Shown in pieces: positions 40,250 to 49,917 of a DNA stretch of 64,000 bases. Position numbers and translations under genes: made by a program. The stretch comes from Nonomuraea rhodomycinica. Its GTDB lineage: Bacteria; Actinomycetota; Actinomycetes; Streptosporangiales; Streptosporangiaceae. Each line of letters opens with the position of its first letter. Positions within the stretch are counted from its first letter, which is position 1. The stretch covers positions 186,001 to 250,000 of the forward strand of contig NZ_JABWGO010000004.1 in the NCBI RefSeq assembly GCF_013363995.1, written 5' to 3'. The notes beneath the pieces were generated by a model, which was given only the letters and a program-made list of their open reading frames with translations, did no database searches and had not been told where the DNA came from.

Positions 40250-42454
40250 GTGGCGTCGATTTCCGGAATCTTGAAGAACCTCCTGGACCGTCCGGGAGGA
40301 GTGAGTCTGGGCCCGTACCAGAAGGTCGTGAAGGCGGCCGGCGCGCTGGCCGGTTCGATCGGCGCCCTGGACGAGCTGCCCCGCCCCGCGATGGACGACC
40401 TGGCGAGGTTCTGCGCCGTCGCCCGGGAGGCCGCCGACCGCTCGCTCGGGCTCAGGCCGTACGACGCGCAGCTCCTCGGCACGCTCGCGCTGCTCGACGG
40501 CAAGGTCGCCGAGATGGCGACCGGCGAGGGCAAGACGCTGTCCGGCGCGATGGCCGCCGCCGGCTACGCCCTGCAGGGCAGGCGTGTGCACGTCATGTCC
40601 GTCAACGACTACCTGGCCCGGCGCGACGCCGAGTGGATGGCGCCCTTCTACGCGGCCATGGGCGTGACGGTCGGCTGGGTCGGGCAGTCGTCCACCCACG
40701 AGGAGCGCCGCGAGGCGTACGCGAAGGACGTCACCTACGGCGCCGTCAGCGAGATGGGCTTCGACGTGCTGCGCGACCGCCTGCGCACCGACCCGGCCGA
40801 GCTGATCGTGCCCGCCCCCGAGGTCGTGCTGGTGGACGAGGCCGACTCCGTGCTGGTGGACGAGGCTCGCGTGCCGCTCGTCATGGCCGGCGCCTCCGAC
40901 GCGGGCAGCGCCGTGCCCGAGATGGCCGCCCTGGTCAGGCAGCTCGTCCGCGGCTACCACTACGAGGTGGACGACCAGGCGCGCAACGTCTACCTGACCC
41001 CCAAGGGCGCCGACACGGTCGAGAACCTGCTGTCGGTCGACCTCTACGACGAGAACGAGCCCGGCACGCTCATCGAGCTCAACCTCGCCCTGCACGCCCA
41101 CGTCCTGCTCACCCGCGACGTCGACTACATCGTCCGCGACGGCAAGGTGCAGCTCATCAACGCCTCCCGCGGCCGGGTCGCGCTGCTCCAGCGCTGGCCC
41201 GACGGCCTGCAGGCGGCCGTGGAGGCCAAGGAGGCGCTGGCGCCCAGCGAGAAGGGCGAGATCCTCGACTCCATCACCGTGCAGGGCCTCATCCGCCGCT
41301 ACCCGCAGATCTGCGGCATGACCGGCACGGCCGTCGCGGTCAGCGAGCAGCTCGGCGAGTTCTACGGGCTCAAGGTCGCCGTCATCCCGTCCAACCGGCC
41401 CTGCGTCCGGAAGGACGAGCCCGACCGGGTCTACCCGGACGTGCCGGAGAAGGAGGCCGCGCTCGTCGAGGAGATCCAGGCCGTCCACGCCACCGGCCGG
41501 CCCATCCTCATCGGCACCCTGGACGTGGCCGAGTCGGAGAACCTGGCCCGCCTGCTGCGGCGGCGCGACCTCGACCCGGTCGTGCTCAACGCCAAGAACG
41601 ACGCCGAGGAGGCGTCGATCATCGCCCGGGCCGGCGAGCGCGACGCCATCACCGTCTCCACGCAGATGGCCGGGCGCGGCACCGACATCCGCCTCGGCGA
41701 CGGCGTGGCCGAGCTGGGCGGCCTGTACGTCATCGGCTCCGGCCGCCACGCCAGCAGCCGCCTCGACGACCAGCTCCGCGGCCGGGCCGGACGGCAGGGC
41801 GACCCCGGCGGCTCGGTGTTCTTCGTCAGCATGCGCGACGACCTGGTCACCCAGTTCGCGCCCGACGAGCGGCCGCCCGCCCCCGACGCCGACGGCGTGG
41901 TCCGGCACCGCCGCGGCGCCTACGTCGTCGCCCACGCCCAGCGCGTCGCCGAGGGCGTCAACCTGCAGATCCACCGCAACACCTGGCGCTACACCCGGCT
42001 GCTGGAGCAGCAGCGCGAGCTCATCCTGGAGTGGCGCGACAAGGTCCTGCACGGCGACGCCGCCGCGCGGGCGCTGGCCGAGGGCGACCCCGAGCGGTGG
42101 GCGTCCATGCCCGAGGACACCCGCGAGGAGACGGCCCGGCAGATCGTGCTGCACGCCATCGACCGCTGCTGGACCGAGCACCTGGCGTTCCTCACCGACC
42201 TGCGCGAGGGCATCCACCTGCGGGCCCTGGGCCGGATGAGCCCGATCGACGAGTTCCACCGCGAGGCGGTCGCCGAGTACAAGGCGATGCTGGAGGAGGT
42301 CGAGCGGCGCTCGCTGGAGGCGTTCGAGGCGCCCGAGCCCGACCTGAAGCGGCCCACGGCGACGTGGACGTACATGGTGCAGGACAACCCGTTCGGCACC
42401 GAGTGGGACCGCATCCTCAAGCGCATGGGACCGGACAGCCGCCGTCGCGGATGA
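40250..42454 (+). CDS. secA2: Accessory preprotein translocase ATPase SecA2-like
   Basis: The 734-residue ATPase has Walker A MATGEGKTLSG (Lys95), the DEAD-like box VLVDEADSVLVDEARVPL, the SecA STQMAGRGTDIRLGDGVAELGGLYVIG block and QLRGRAGRQGDPGGSVFF. It is well short of housekeeping SecA and lacks its C-terminal zinc-binding tail, as actinobacterial SecA2 proteins do. SecA2 helps export a subset of proteins through SecYEG. GTG 40250 follows GGAGGG. No accessory SecY or glycoprotein locus is adjacent. Confidence 0.88.
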   Translation: MASISGILKNLLDRPGGVSLGPYQKVVKAAGALAGSIGALDELPRPAMDDLARFCAVAREAADRSLGLRPYDAQLLGTLALLDGKVAEMATGEGKTLSGAMAAAGYALQGRRVHVMSVNDYLARRDAEWMAPFYAAMGVTVGWVGQSSTHEERREAYAKDVTYGAVSEMGFDVLRDRLRTDPAELIVPAPEVVLVDEADSVLVDEARVPLVMAGASDAGSAVPEMAALVRQLVRGYHYEVDDQARNVYLTPKGADTVENLLSVDLYDENEPGTLIELNLALHAHVLLTRDVDYIVRDGKVQLINASRGRVALLQRWPDGLQAAVEAKEALAPSEKGEILDSITVQGLIRRYPQICGMTGTAVAVSEQLGEFYGLKVAVIPSNRPCVRKDEPDRVYPDVPEKEAALVEEIQAVHATGRPILIGTLDVAESENLARLLRRRDLDPVVLNAKNDAEEASIIARAGERDAITVSTQMAGRGTDIRLGDGVAELGGLYVIGSGRHASSRLDDQLRGRAGRQGDPGGSVFFVSMRDDLVTQFAPDERPPAPDADGVVRHRRGAYVVAHAQRVAEGVNLQIHRNTWRYTRLLEQQRELILEWRDKVLHGDAAARALAEGDPERWASMPEDTREETARQIVLHAIDRCWTEHLAFLTDLREGIHLRALGRMSPIDEFHREAVAEYKAMLEEVERRSLEAFEAPEPDLKRPTATWTYMVQDNPFGTEWDRILKRMGPDSRRRG

Positions 42455-42507
42455 TCGCTCGCCGTACCTGACAGAAGATGGCAGGTACGGCTGGCAGGCT
42501 TTGAGCC

Positions 42508-42885
42508 ATGACAACGAAGGCGAAGCTCCTGGCCGTCACCATCGACTGCGCGGAGCCCAAGAAGCTGGCCGAGTTCTACCACCAGGTCACCGGCCTCGAC
42601 CTGCAGTACGCCGAGGAGGAGTACGCCGCGGTCGGCGACGGCACCACGAACATCTACTTCGGCCGGGTCCCCGAGCGCGAGCCCGCCCCCTGGCCCGGCC
42701 CGGCCAAGCAGTTCCACCTCGACTTCCGGGTGCCCGACGTGGAGAAGGCGGCCGAGGAGTACATCGCGCTGGGGGCCACCAAGCCCGACTTCCAGCCCGG
42801 CGTCAGCGAGGAGGGAGGCGTCCGCTGGATCGTGCTGCGCGACCCCGAGGGGCACCTGTTCTGCGTGTGCCCCGAGCAGTCCTGA
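42508..42885 (+). CDS. VOC-family (glyoxalase/bleomycin resistance fold) protein
   Basis: The 125-residue protein has the actinobacterial VOC pattern: LLAVTIDCAEPKKLAEFYHQVTGLDLQ at the N-terminus, FHLDFRV in the second module and VLRDPEGHLFCVC at the end. VOC proteins bind a metal and act as small-molecule isomerases, dioxygenases or binding proteins. No substrate can be assigned. A related protein is encoded at 59635. Confidence 0.85.
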   Translation: MTTKAKLLAVTIDCAEPKKLAEFYHQVTGLDLQYAEEEYAAVGDGTTNIYFGRVPEREPAPWPGPAKQFHLDFRVPDVEKAAEEYIALGATKPDFQPGVSEEGGVRWIVLRDPEGHLFCVCPEQS

Positions 42886-42992
42886 AGCCGCCCGGGGGCC
42901 GGGATTGTCCTAAAGGATGATTCCCGCGCTCCGCTTCCCTCATAAGCTGGAGCAATGCTCCTCCACTTTCCCCTGCCCCTGCGTGGGCGCCG

Positions 42993-43877
42993 ATGACCTG
43001 GGCCGGACTCCTCATCGCCCTGCTCGGCGCCCTGGGATACGCGCTCGGGGCGGCCCTGCAACAGTACGAGGCCGTGGCGGCCGGCGCCTCGCTCAAGCTC
43101 GTGCGACGGCCCCGCTGGTGGATCGGCGGAGTCATCGGGTTCACCGGGGCCAGCCTGCACGCCGTCGCGCTCAGCTTCGCGCCGCTGGTCGCGGTGCAGC
43201 CCATCAGCGTGGCCACGCTCGTGTTCGCCGTGCCGCTGGCCGCGCTGATGTACGGGCGGCGGCCGTACCGGGCCGAGGTCCTCGGCTCGATCGCCGTGGC
43301 CGTCGGGCTCGTGTGGCTCATGCTGCTCGTGCCGGCCCACAACGTCGTCCCGCACCTCAGCGACGGCGCCGCGCTCGCGTTCATCGGCGTGATCGCGGTC
43401 ATCGCGGTGGCCGCCGAGCTGGTCTCCCGCCGGCTGCGCGGCCCCGCCAAGGCGCTGCTGATGTCGGTGGGCGCGGGGGCCGTCACGGCCAGCGTGTCCA
43501 CGTTCGTGCGCGTGGTGGGCGGCGGCATGCAGGGCGACTGGAGCAGGCTGCTGCACTGGTTCACGCTGGCCGTGCCGGTGCTGCTGGTCTGCGCCGTGGT
43601 GCTGCTCCAGCGCTCGTACGCCGTCGGCTACTTCGGCATCGCGTACGCGGGCGTCCAGGTCGTCGACCCGGTCACCTCCGTGCTGGCCGGCGCGATCCTG
43701 CTGGGCGAGCCGCTGCCGGCCAGCCCCTCCACGGCCATCCCGGCGCTGCTCGCCGGGGCGCTCACCGTCGCCGGCACCATCACGCTCGGGCGGCTGGCCC
43801 CCGACCACTCGCGGCCGGCCGCGGTGGAGTCCATTCCAGCACCCCCCGCACTGACCGCAGCATCAGAGCGGAACTGA
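42993..43877 (+). CDS. DMT-superfamily transporter
   Basis: The 294-residue integral membrane protein has about nine hydrophobic helices; the first, LIALLGALGYALGAALQQYEAV, resembles the DMT/NIPA-like family of actinomycetes. Its last 98 bases overlap, tail to tail, the FAD monooxygenase gene. The overlapped part encodes the last helix end and a Pro/Ala-rich tail, so either stop could have drifted. The transported substrate is unknown. Confidence 0.8.
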   Translation: MTWAGLLIALLGALGYALGAALQQYEAVAAGASLKLVRRPRWWIGGVIGFTGASLHAVALSFAPLVAVQPISVATLVFAVPLAALMYGRRPYRAEVLGSIAVAVGLVWLMLLVPAHNVVPHLSDGAALAFIGVIAVIAVAAELVSRRLRGPAKALLMSVGAGAVTASVSTFVRVVGGGMQGDWSRLLHWFTLAVPVLLVCAVVLLQRSYAVGYFGIAYAGVQVVDPVTSVLAGAILLGEPLPASPSTAIPALLAGALTVAGTITLGRLAPDHSRPAAVESIPAPPALTAASERN

Positions 43878-45012
43878 ACCGGGCCGCGAGGGCCATGCCG
43901 GCGTCGCGCAGCGACACCGCGACCGGGTTGCGGATCTTCGTCGCCCGGCAGATCGCCGTCGAGCGCCGCGTGATCGCGGTCGTCCGCTCCAGCCGGGCGG
44001 CCGAGTAGGCGGCGAGACCACCCCCCACCACGGAAGCCGGCCCCTCTCCGACCGCGTGCGCCGGCCCCTCTCCGACCGCGTGCGCCAGCCCCTCTCCCAC
44101 CGCGTGCGCCAGCACGACCGCGTCCTCGATGGCCTGGCAGGCGCCCTGGCCCAGGTTGGGCGTCATCGGGTGGGCCGCGTCGCCCACCAGCGCCACCCGG
44201 CCCCGGTGGTAGGCCGGCAGCGGCGTGGCGAACGCGTGGACGTCATTGCGCACGATCCGCTCCGGCCGGACGGCGGCCAGCAGCGAGGGGATCGGCTCGT
44301 GCCAGTCGCCGAACCGGCGCAGCAGCTCCTCCCGCTCGTCCCCGTGGACGGCGCCCTCGGGGGACAGGTCCGTGGCGTAGAAGTAGACGACGTCGTCGGC
44401 CAGGAGATGCACGCCGAACACCCGGCCCCCGCCCCACGTCTCGGTGCTGCGCAGCGGGCGGCCGTCCCACGGCACCAGTCCGCGCCAGGCCGTCACCCCC
44501 GCGTACACGGGGCCCGGATGCCCGGGGAAGAGCGCGCGGCGGGTCGCCGAGCGGATGCCGTCGGCGGCCACGACCAGATCGGCCGCGTGCTCGCCCCGGT
44601 CGGTGCGGACCACACCGGTGCCGGCGTCCACGCCGGTCACGGTGACGCCCAGGCGCAGGGCGTCCGCGCCCAGCGCCGCCGCCAGCAGGTCCACCAGCGT
44701 CGCCCGCGCGAGCACCACCACCGAGTCGCCGAACTCCTCCTGCGCCCGCTCCGCCGTCGTGTGCGCCAGCCACCGGCCGTCCGGGCGGCGGATGCCCACC
44801 CGCCCCTGCATCCGTGACAGTTCGCGCGCCCGGTCGCCGAGGCCGAGCGTGTCGAGCGCGCGCAGCGCGTTCACCGCGAGAGCGAGCCCTGATCCGACCG
44901 GCTCCATCCGCTCGGCGCGCTCCAGCACGGTCACCTCCCATCCCGCCTGGCGCAGCGCGATCCCCGCGCTCAGCCCGCCGATCCCCGCCCCGATCACCAC
45001 AGCAGCCGGCAT
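43780..45012 (-). CDS. FAD-dependent monooxygenase (PHBH/UbiH-like)
   Basis: The 410-residue flavoprotein has the FAD-binding GAGIGGLSAGIALRQAGW, the DG motif VVAADGIRSATRR, and the second FAD motif RVALVGDAAHPMTPNLGQGACQAIEDAVVLAH. Aromatic hydroxylases of this class use NAD(P)H and oxygen. Right after the second motif, an eight-residue AHAVGEGx unit is repeated three times and a degenerate fourth follows. It diverges from a TetR gene across three matching operators, so that regulator probably controls it. SD AAGGAGG precedes ATG 45012. Confidence 0.9.
   Translation of the reverse strand: MPAAVVIGAGIGGLSAGIALRQAGWEVTVLERAERMEPVGSGLALAVNALRALDTLGLGDRARELSRMQGRVGIRRPDGRWLAHTTAERAQEEFGDSVVVLARATLVDLLAAALGADALRLGVTVTGVDAGTGVVRTDRGEHAADLVVAADGIRSATRRALFPGHPGPVYAGVTAWRGLVPWDGRPLRSTETWGGGRVFGVHLLADDVVYFYATDLSPEGAVHGDEREELLRRFGDWHEPIPSLLAAVRPERIVRNDVHAFATPLPAYHRGRVALVGDAAHPMTPNLGQGACQAIEDAVVLAHAVGEGLAHAVGEGPAHAVGEGPASVVGGGLAAYSAARLERTTAITRRSTAICRATKIRNPVAVSLRDAGMALAARFSSALMLRSVRGVLEWTPPRPAASGRGPAARA
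44039..44110 (-). repeat. Three 24-bp in-frame tandem repeats in the FAD monooxygenase
   Basis: Units at 44039-44062 and 44063-44086 are identical and a third at 44087-44110 differs at two positions. They encode AHAVGEGx octapeptides and follow the conserved FAD motif. Confidence 0.92.
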
Positions 45013-45025
45013 CGCCGCCTCCTTA

Positions 45026-45082
45026 ACTACGTCTGTAGTCTCACTGTACTACCGCTGTAGTGAGCGCGACTACGGGTGTAGT
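45026..45082. promoter_or_regulatory. Three TetR operators ACTAC-N4-GTAGT
   Basis: Copies at 45026-45039, 45048-45061 and 45069-45082 share perfect 5-bp arms (ACTAC/GTAGT) with centres GTCT, CGCT and GGGT. Spacing is 22 and 21 bp, so all three face the same side of the helix. They fill the gap between the divergent monooxygenase and TetR genes and abut the TetR -10 element. Confidence 0.85.
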
Positions 45083-45106
45083 CGGCGCCTCGTAGGATCG
45101 GTGACC

Positions 45107-45685
45107 GTGAAACGTTCAGAGGCGGTCGCGGAGGCGGCCATCACGCTGCTGGCCGAGCGCGGCATGCGCGGCCTGACCCACCGGGCCGTGGACGAGGCCG
45201 CCGGCCTGCCGCCCGGCTCCACCTCCAACCTCGCCCGCACCCGCGCCGCGCTGCTCGAACTCACGCTGACCCGCCTCGTGGAGCTGGAGGAACGCGCCCT
45301 CGGCCCCGCCCTGGAGGCCGGGCCGGCCGCGCTCGCCCGCCGGCCGTCGCGCGAGGCCCTGACGGAACTCCTGGTGGAGGCGCTGCACGTGCAGATCGCC
45401 GACGCCCGGCGCACGCTGGCCCGCTACGAGCTGGCCCTGGAGGCGACCCGGCGGCCCGAGCTGCGCCGCGTCTACGACCGGGCGGGCCGCCGCTTCCGCG
45501 ACCCGGCGGTGGCGCTGCTGGCCGTTTTGGGCTCGCCCGATCCGGTACGGCACTCCCGGCAGCTCGTGGCGTTCACCGAGGGCGTCATGTTCGACGCGAT
45601 CGCCGGGGCGGGGGAGCGGCCGTCGCGGGAGGACAGCCGCGCGGCGATCCGCGAGCTGCTCGACGGCATGCTGGGGCCCGCCTGA
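45107..45685 (+). CDS. TetR/AcrR-family regulator of the FAD monooxygenase
   Basis: The 192-residue protein has an N-terminal HTH (VAEAAITLLAERGMRGLTHRAVDEAAGLPPGSTSNL) and a helical ligand domain. I choose GTG 45107: TAGGAT (45093-45098) lies 8 bp before it, which suggests a leaderless mRNA; GTG 45101 is the alternative. It probably represses itself and the divergent monooxygenase through the three ACTAC/GTAGT sites. The inducer is likely the monooxygenase substrate, unknown here. Confidence 0.9.
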   Translation: MKRSEAVAEAAITLLAERGMRGLTHRAVDEAAGLPPGSTSNLARTRAALLELTLTRLVELEERALGPALEAGPAALARRPSREALTELLVEALHVQIADARRTLARYELALEATRRPELRRVYDRAGRRFRDPAVALLAVLGSPDPVRHSRQLVAFTEGVMFDAIAGAGERPSREDSRAAIRELLDGMLGPA

Positions 45686-45696
45686 GCCGTCCCGGT

Positions 45697-46278
45697 TCAG
45701 GCGGTGGCGGTGAGGCGGGCGCGGTGGGCCGGCCACTCCTCCTGGAGGATGCCGAAGACGACCGTGTCGCGCCAGGTGCCGTCCGGCCGCCTGCGGTGGC
45801 GCCGCAGGGTGCCCTCGTGGACGCCGCCGATCCGCCGGATCGCGGTCTGGGAGCGCGTGTTCAGCACGTCGGTCTTGAGCATGACGCGGTTGTAGGCCGG
45901 CTCGCCGAAGGCGTGGTCGATGAGCAGCACCTTGCAGTTCGTGTTCACGGCCGTGCGCCAGACCGCCCTGCCGTACCACGTCCAGCCGATCTCGACGCTC
46001 TCGTCGAAGCCGGGCACGTCGCAGTAGGTGGTCCAGCCCACGGCCCGGCCGCTCGCGCGCGGGACGACGGCGAGCGGGACGTGCTTGTCGTCCGCGATCA
46101 GCCCGGCGGCCACCTCGCGCAGCTCCTCCTCGGTCCCGGGGCGCGTGGGCATCCAGCGCCACACCTTCGGATCGCCGCCCCCGGCGGCGAACAGGTCGGG
46201 GACGTGGGCGAGGGTGAGCGGTTCGAGCCGGACGACGTCGTTCTCGAGCACCACGGGGGAGGGCAGCTTCGCGGTCAT
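45697..46278 (-). CDS. GNAT-family N-acetyltransferase
   Basis: The 193-residue protein resembles RimJ/RimL-type acetyltransferases: VVLENDVVRLEPLTLAHVPDLFAAG at the N-terminus and VEIGWTWYGRAVWRTAVNTNCKVLLIDHAFGE in the core. The acceptor may be a protein N-terminus or a small amine. I start it at ATG 46278; the frame extending to 46377 enters the ACAD promoter. It converges with the TetR gene, stops 11 bp apart. Confidence 0.85.
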   Translation of the reverse strand: MTAKLPSPVVLENDVVRLEPLTLAHVPDLFAAGGGDPKVWRWMPTRPGTEEELREVAAGLIADDKHVPLAVVPRASGRAVGWTTYCDVPGFDESVEIGWTWYGRAVWRTAVNTNCKVLLIDHAFGEPAYNRVMLKTDVLNTRSQTAIRRIGGVHEGTLRRHRRRPDGTWRDTVVFGILQEEWPAHRARLTATA

Positions 46279-46366
46279 GGCCGCCAGCCTAAGGGGGTGG
46301 CCGTAATGCCGGTTATGGCCACATCGCGGCTTTTGTGAAGAACCACAGGTTCGCGGACGGCCGCTG

Positions 46367-46396
46367 TCGACACGCATACCGGCCGGTCGGTAGGCT
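46367..46396 (+). promoter_or_regulatory. Leaderless promoter of the acyl-CoA dehydrogenase operon with TetR operator
   Basis: TCGACA (46367-46372) and TAGGCT (46391-46396) are 18 bp apart, and the start ATG (46404) lies 7 bp after the -10 element, so +1 should be the A of ATG. The dyad ACCGGCCGGTCGGT (46378-46391) fills the spacer. It matches the operator upstream of the TetR gene at 50508-50521. Confidence 0.7.
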
Positions 46397-46403
46397 CGGC
46401 GCC

Positions 46404-47606
<1,203 letters not shown>

Positions 47607-47626
47607 CATCGATCGGAGGGTCCCGA

Positions 47627-48790
47627 GTGGAGGAAGCACGGCTCAGGGAACTGGCGGCGGAGTTCCTCGCCCGCCACGACCCGGGAGGCGACCGGCTGGA
47701 GTTCCTGCGGGCCAGGTTCGACGCCGGGCTGGCCTGGGTGTGGTACCCGGAGGGCCTCGGCGGCCTCGGGCTGGCGCCCGAGCTGCAACGCGTGGTGGAC
47801 GAGGAGCTGGCCGGCACCCCGCAGATCGACGTCGGCCTCCAGGGCATCGGCCTCGGCATGGCGGCCCCCACGATCCTCACGTTCGGCACCGAGGAGCAGC
47901 GGCGCCGCTTCCTGCGCCCGCTGTGGACCGGCGAGGAGATCTGGTGCCAGCTCTTCAGCGAGCCCGGCGCCGGCTCCGACCTCGCCACGCTCGCCACCCG
48001 CGCCGTCAGGGACGGCGACGAGTGGGTCGTGGACGGGCAGAAGGTGTGGACGTCCGGCGCCCACCACGCCCGGTGGGGGATCCTGGTCGCCCGCACCGAC
48101 CCGGGCGTGCCCAAGCACCGCGGCCTGACGTACTTCGTCTGCGACATGCGCGCCCCCGGCGTCGAGGTCCGCCCGCTGCGCCAGATCACCGGCGAGGCCG
48201 AGTTCAACGAGGTCTTCCTGACCGGCGTGCGGCTGCCCGACGAGCTGCGGCTCGGCCAGGTCGGCGACGGCTGGCGGGTGGCCCAGACCACGCTCATGAA
48301 CGAGCGGGTCGCCATCGGCGGCGCCCGGGTGCGGCGCGGCGGCGGCATGCTCGGCCCCGTCCTGGACACCTGGCGCGAGCACCCCGAGCTGCGCACCCAC
48401 GACCTGCACCAGCGGCTGCTCGCCCTGTGGGTGGAGGCCGAGGTGACCCGCCTGTCCGGCGACCGGCTGCGCGAGCAGCTCGCCGCCGGCCAGCCCGGGC
48501 CCGAGGGGTCGGGCATGAAGCTGTCGTTCGCCCGGCTCAACCAGGCCATCTCCGGCCTGGAGGTGGAGCTGCGGCGCGACCTCGGCTACGACGACTGGAC
48601 CTTCCGCCGCTCCGACACCGTCGACTTCTACGGCCGCGGCGCGGGCTACCGCTACCTGCGCGCCAAGGGCAACTCCATCGAGGGCGGCACCTCCGAGATC
48701 CTCCGGAACATCATCGCCGAGCGCGTCCTCGGCCTGCCCGCCGAACCCCGCGTCGACAAGGACGTCCCCTGGAAGGACCTGCCGCGATGA
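47627..48790 (+). CDS. Acyl-CoA dehydrogenase (second of operon)
   Basis: The 387-residue protein has FSEPGAGSDLATLATRAVRDGDEWVVDGQKVWTSGAHHA in the flavin region and YLRAKGNSIEGGTSEILRNIIAERVLG at the C-terminus, the helix of ACAD alpha-type subunits. GTG 47627 follows GGAGGG 6 nt upstream and is 20 bp after the first ACAD. Its stop overlaps the third gene (ATGA). Together with that gene it may form a heterodimer-like pair, as in FadE pairs of steroid degradation. Confidence 0.9.
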   Translation: MEEARLRELAAEFLARHDPGGDRLEFLRARFDAGLAWVWYPEGLGGLGLAPELQRVVDEELAGTPQIDVGLQGIGLGMAAPTILTFGTEEQRRRFLRPLWTGEEIWCQLFSEPGAGSDLATLATRAVRDGDEWVVDGQKVWTSGAHHARWGILVARTDPGVPKHRGLTYFVCDMRAPGVEVRPLRQITGEAEFNEVFLTGVRLPDELRLGQVGDGWRVAQTTLMNERVAIGGARVRRGGGMLGPVLDTWREHPELRTHDLHQRLLALWVEAEVTRLSGDRLREQLAAGQPGPEGSGMKLSFARLNQAISGLEVELRRDLGYDDWTFRRSDTVDFYGRGAGYRYLRAKGNSIEGGTSEILRNIIAERVLGLPAEPRVDKDVPWKDLPR

Positions 48791-49917
48791 CCCTGCTGTA
48801 CTCCGAGGTCGAGGAGGAGCTGCGGGCCGCCGTGCGCGCCGTGCTCGCCGACCGCTGCCCGCCCGCCGCCGTCCTCGCCCGGGCCGAGTCCGAACCGTAC
48901 GACCCGAGCCTGTGGAAGACGCTCGCCGTCGAGGTCGGCGTGGCCGGCCTGCTGGTGCCGGAGGAGCACGGAGGCGCCGGGGCGACGGCCAGCGAGGCGG
49001 CGGTGGTGCTGGAGGAGCTGGGGCGCGGGGTGGCGCCGGTGCCGTTCTTCACCAGCTCGGTCCTGGCCACGTACGCGCTGGTGCGGGCCGGTGAGGCGGG
49101 CGCCGGTGAGGAGGTGGGCGGGCTGCTGGGGCGGCTCGCTGAGGGGCGGGCGACGGCCGCGCTGGTGGTCCCGTTCGCGGCCTCGCCCTACCGGCCCTGG
49201 CCGGTCCGCGGCGGCGTGAGCGAGGCGGCGGACGCGACGGGGGAGCGGCTCTCCGGGAGCGTGGCCGGGGTGGCGGGGGCGGACGTGGCCGACGTCCTGG
49301 TCGTCCCGGTGCCCGGCCCGGACGGGACGGCGGTCCTGTACGCCGTGGACCGCGAGGCGGCGGCCGTCGAGGCGGCGCCGTCGCTGGACCTGACGCGGCC
49401 GGTGGCCACCGTGACGCTCGACGGGGCGCCGGCCGCCCGGCTGGGCGTCGTGGACCTGGCCGAGGTGCTGCGGTTCGGCGCGGGGCTGCTGGCCTCCGAG
49501 CAGCTCGGCGTGGCCGAGTGGTGCCTGGAGACCACGCTCGCGTACGTCAAGGAACGCCGCCAGTTCGCGCGGCCGGTGGGCTCGTTCCAGGCGGTCAAGC
49601 ACCGGCTGGCGGACCTGTGGCTGGACGTGGTCAGGGCCAGGGCCGCCGCGCGGGCGGCCGTGTCGCTCTCCGGCGAGGCGCGGCCCGACCCGGTGGCGGT
49701 CGCCGTGGCCCAGGCGTGGAACGGCGGCGTGGCGGTCCACGTGGCCGAGGAGGCGCTCCAGCTCCACGGCGGGATCGGGATGACCTGGGAGCACCCCGTG
49801 CATCTCTTCCTCAAACGCGCGAAGGCCGACGAGATCGCCCTCGGCACGCCGGGCGACCACCGCGAGGCGCTGGCCTCACTGGCCGGCGTGCCCGGCCCCG
49901 TCCCTGTCTCTGAGTGA
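48787..49917 (+). CDS. Acyl-CoA dehydrogenase (third of operon)
   Basis: The 376-residue protein is a divergent ACAD: VGVAGLLVPEEHGGAGATASEAAVVLEELGRG, YVKERRQFARPVGSFQAVKHRLADLWLDV, and LQLHGGIGMTWEHPVHLFLKRAK. The middle flavin-binding part is degenerate compared with its neighbour, as in beta-type subunits of heterotetrameric ACADs. ATG 48787 overlaps the previous stop by 4 nt. Its last 42 bases overlap the converging TetR gene. Confidence 0.9.
   Translation: MTLLYSEVEEELRAAVRAVLADRCPPAAVLARAESEPYDPSLWKTLAVEVGVAGLLVPEEHGGAGATASEAAVVLEELGRGVAPVPFFTSSVLATYALVRAGEAGAGEEVGGLLGRLAEGRATAALVVPFAASPYRPWPVRGGVSEAADATGERLSGSVAGVAGADVADVLVVPVPGPDGTAVLYAVDREAAAVEAAPSLDLTRPVATVTLDGAPAARLGVVDLAEVLRFGAGLLASEQLGVAEWCLETTLAYVKERRQFARPVGSFQAVKHRLADLWLDVVRARAAARAAVSLSGEARPDPVAVAVAQAWNGGVAVHVAEEALQLHGGIGMTWEHPVHLFLKRAKADEIALGTPGDHREALASLAGVPGPVPVSE

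Noticed and set aside
38144..42514. A 1456-codon open frame on the minus strand across the methyltransferase, EamA and SecA2 genes
   Set aside because: It is antisense to three genes with clear domains, its translation is low-complexity (runs of His, Gly, Arg, Ala), and it owes its length to scarce stops in high-GC DNA.
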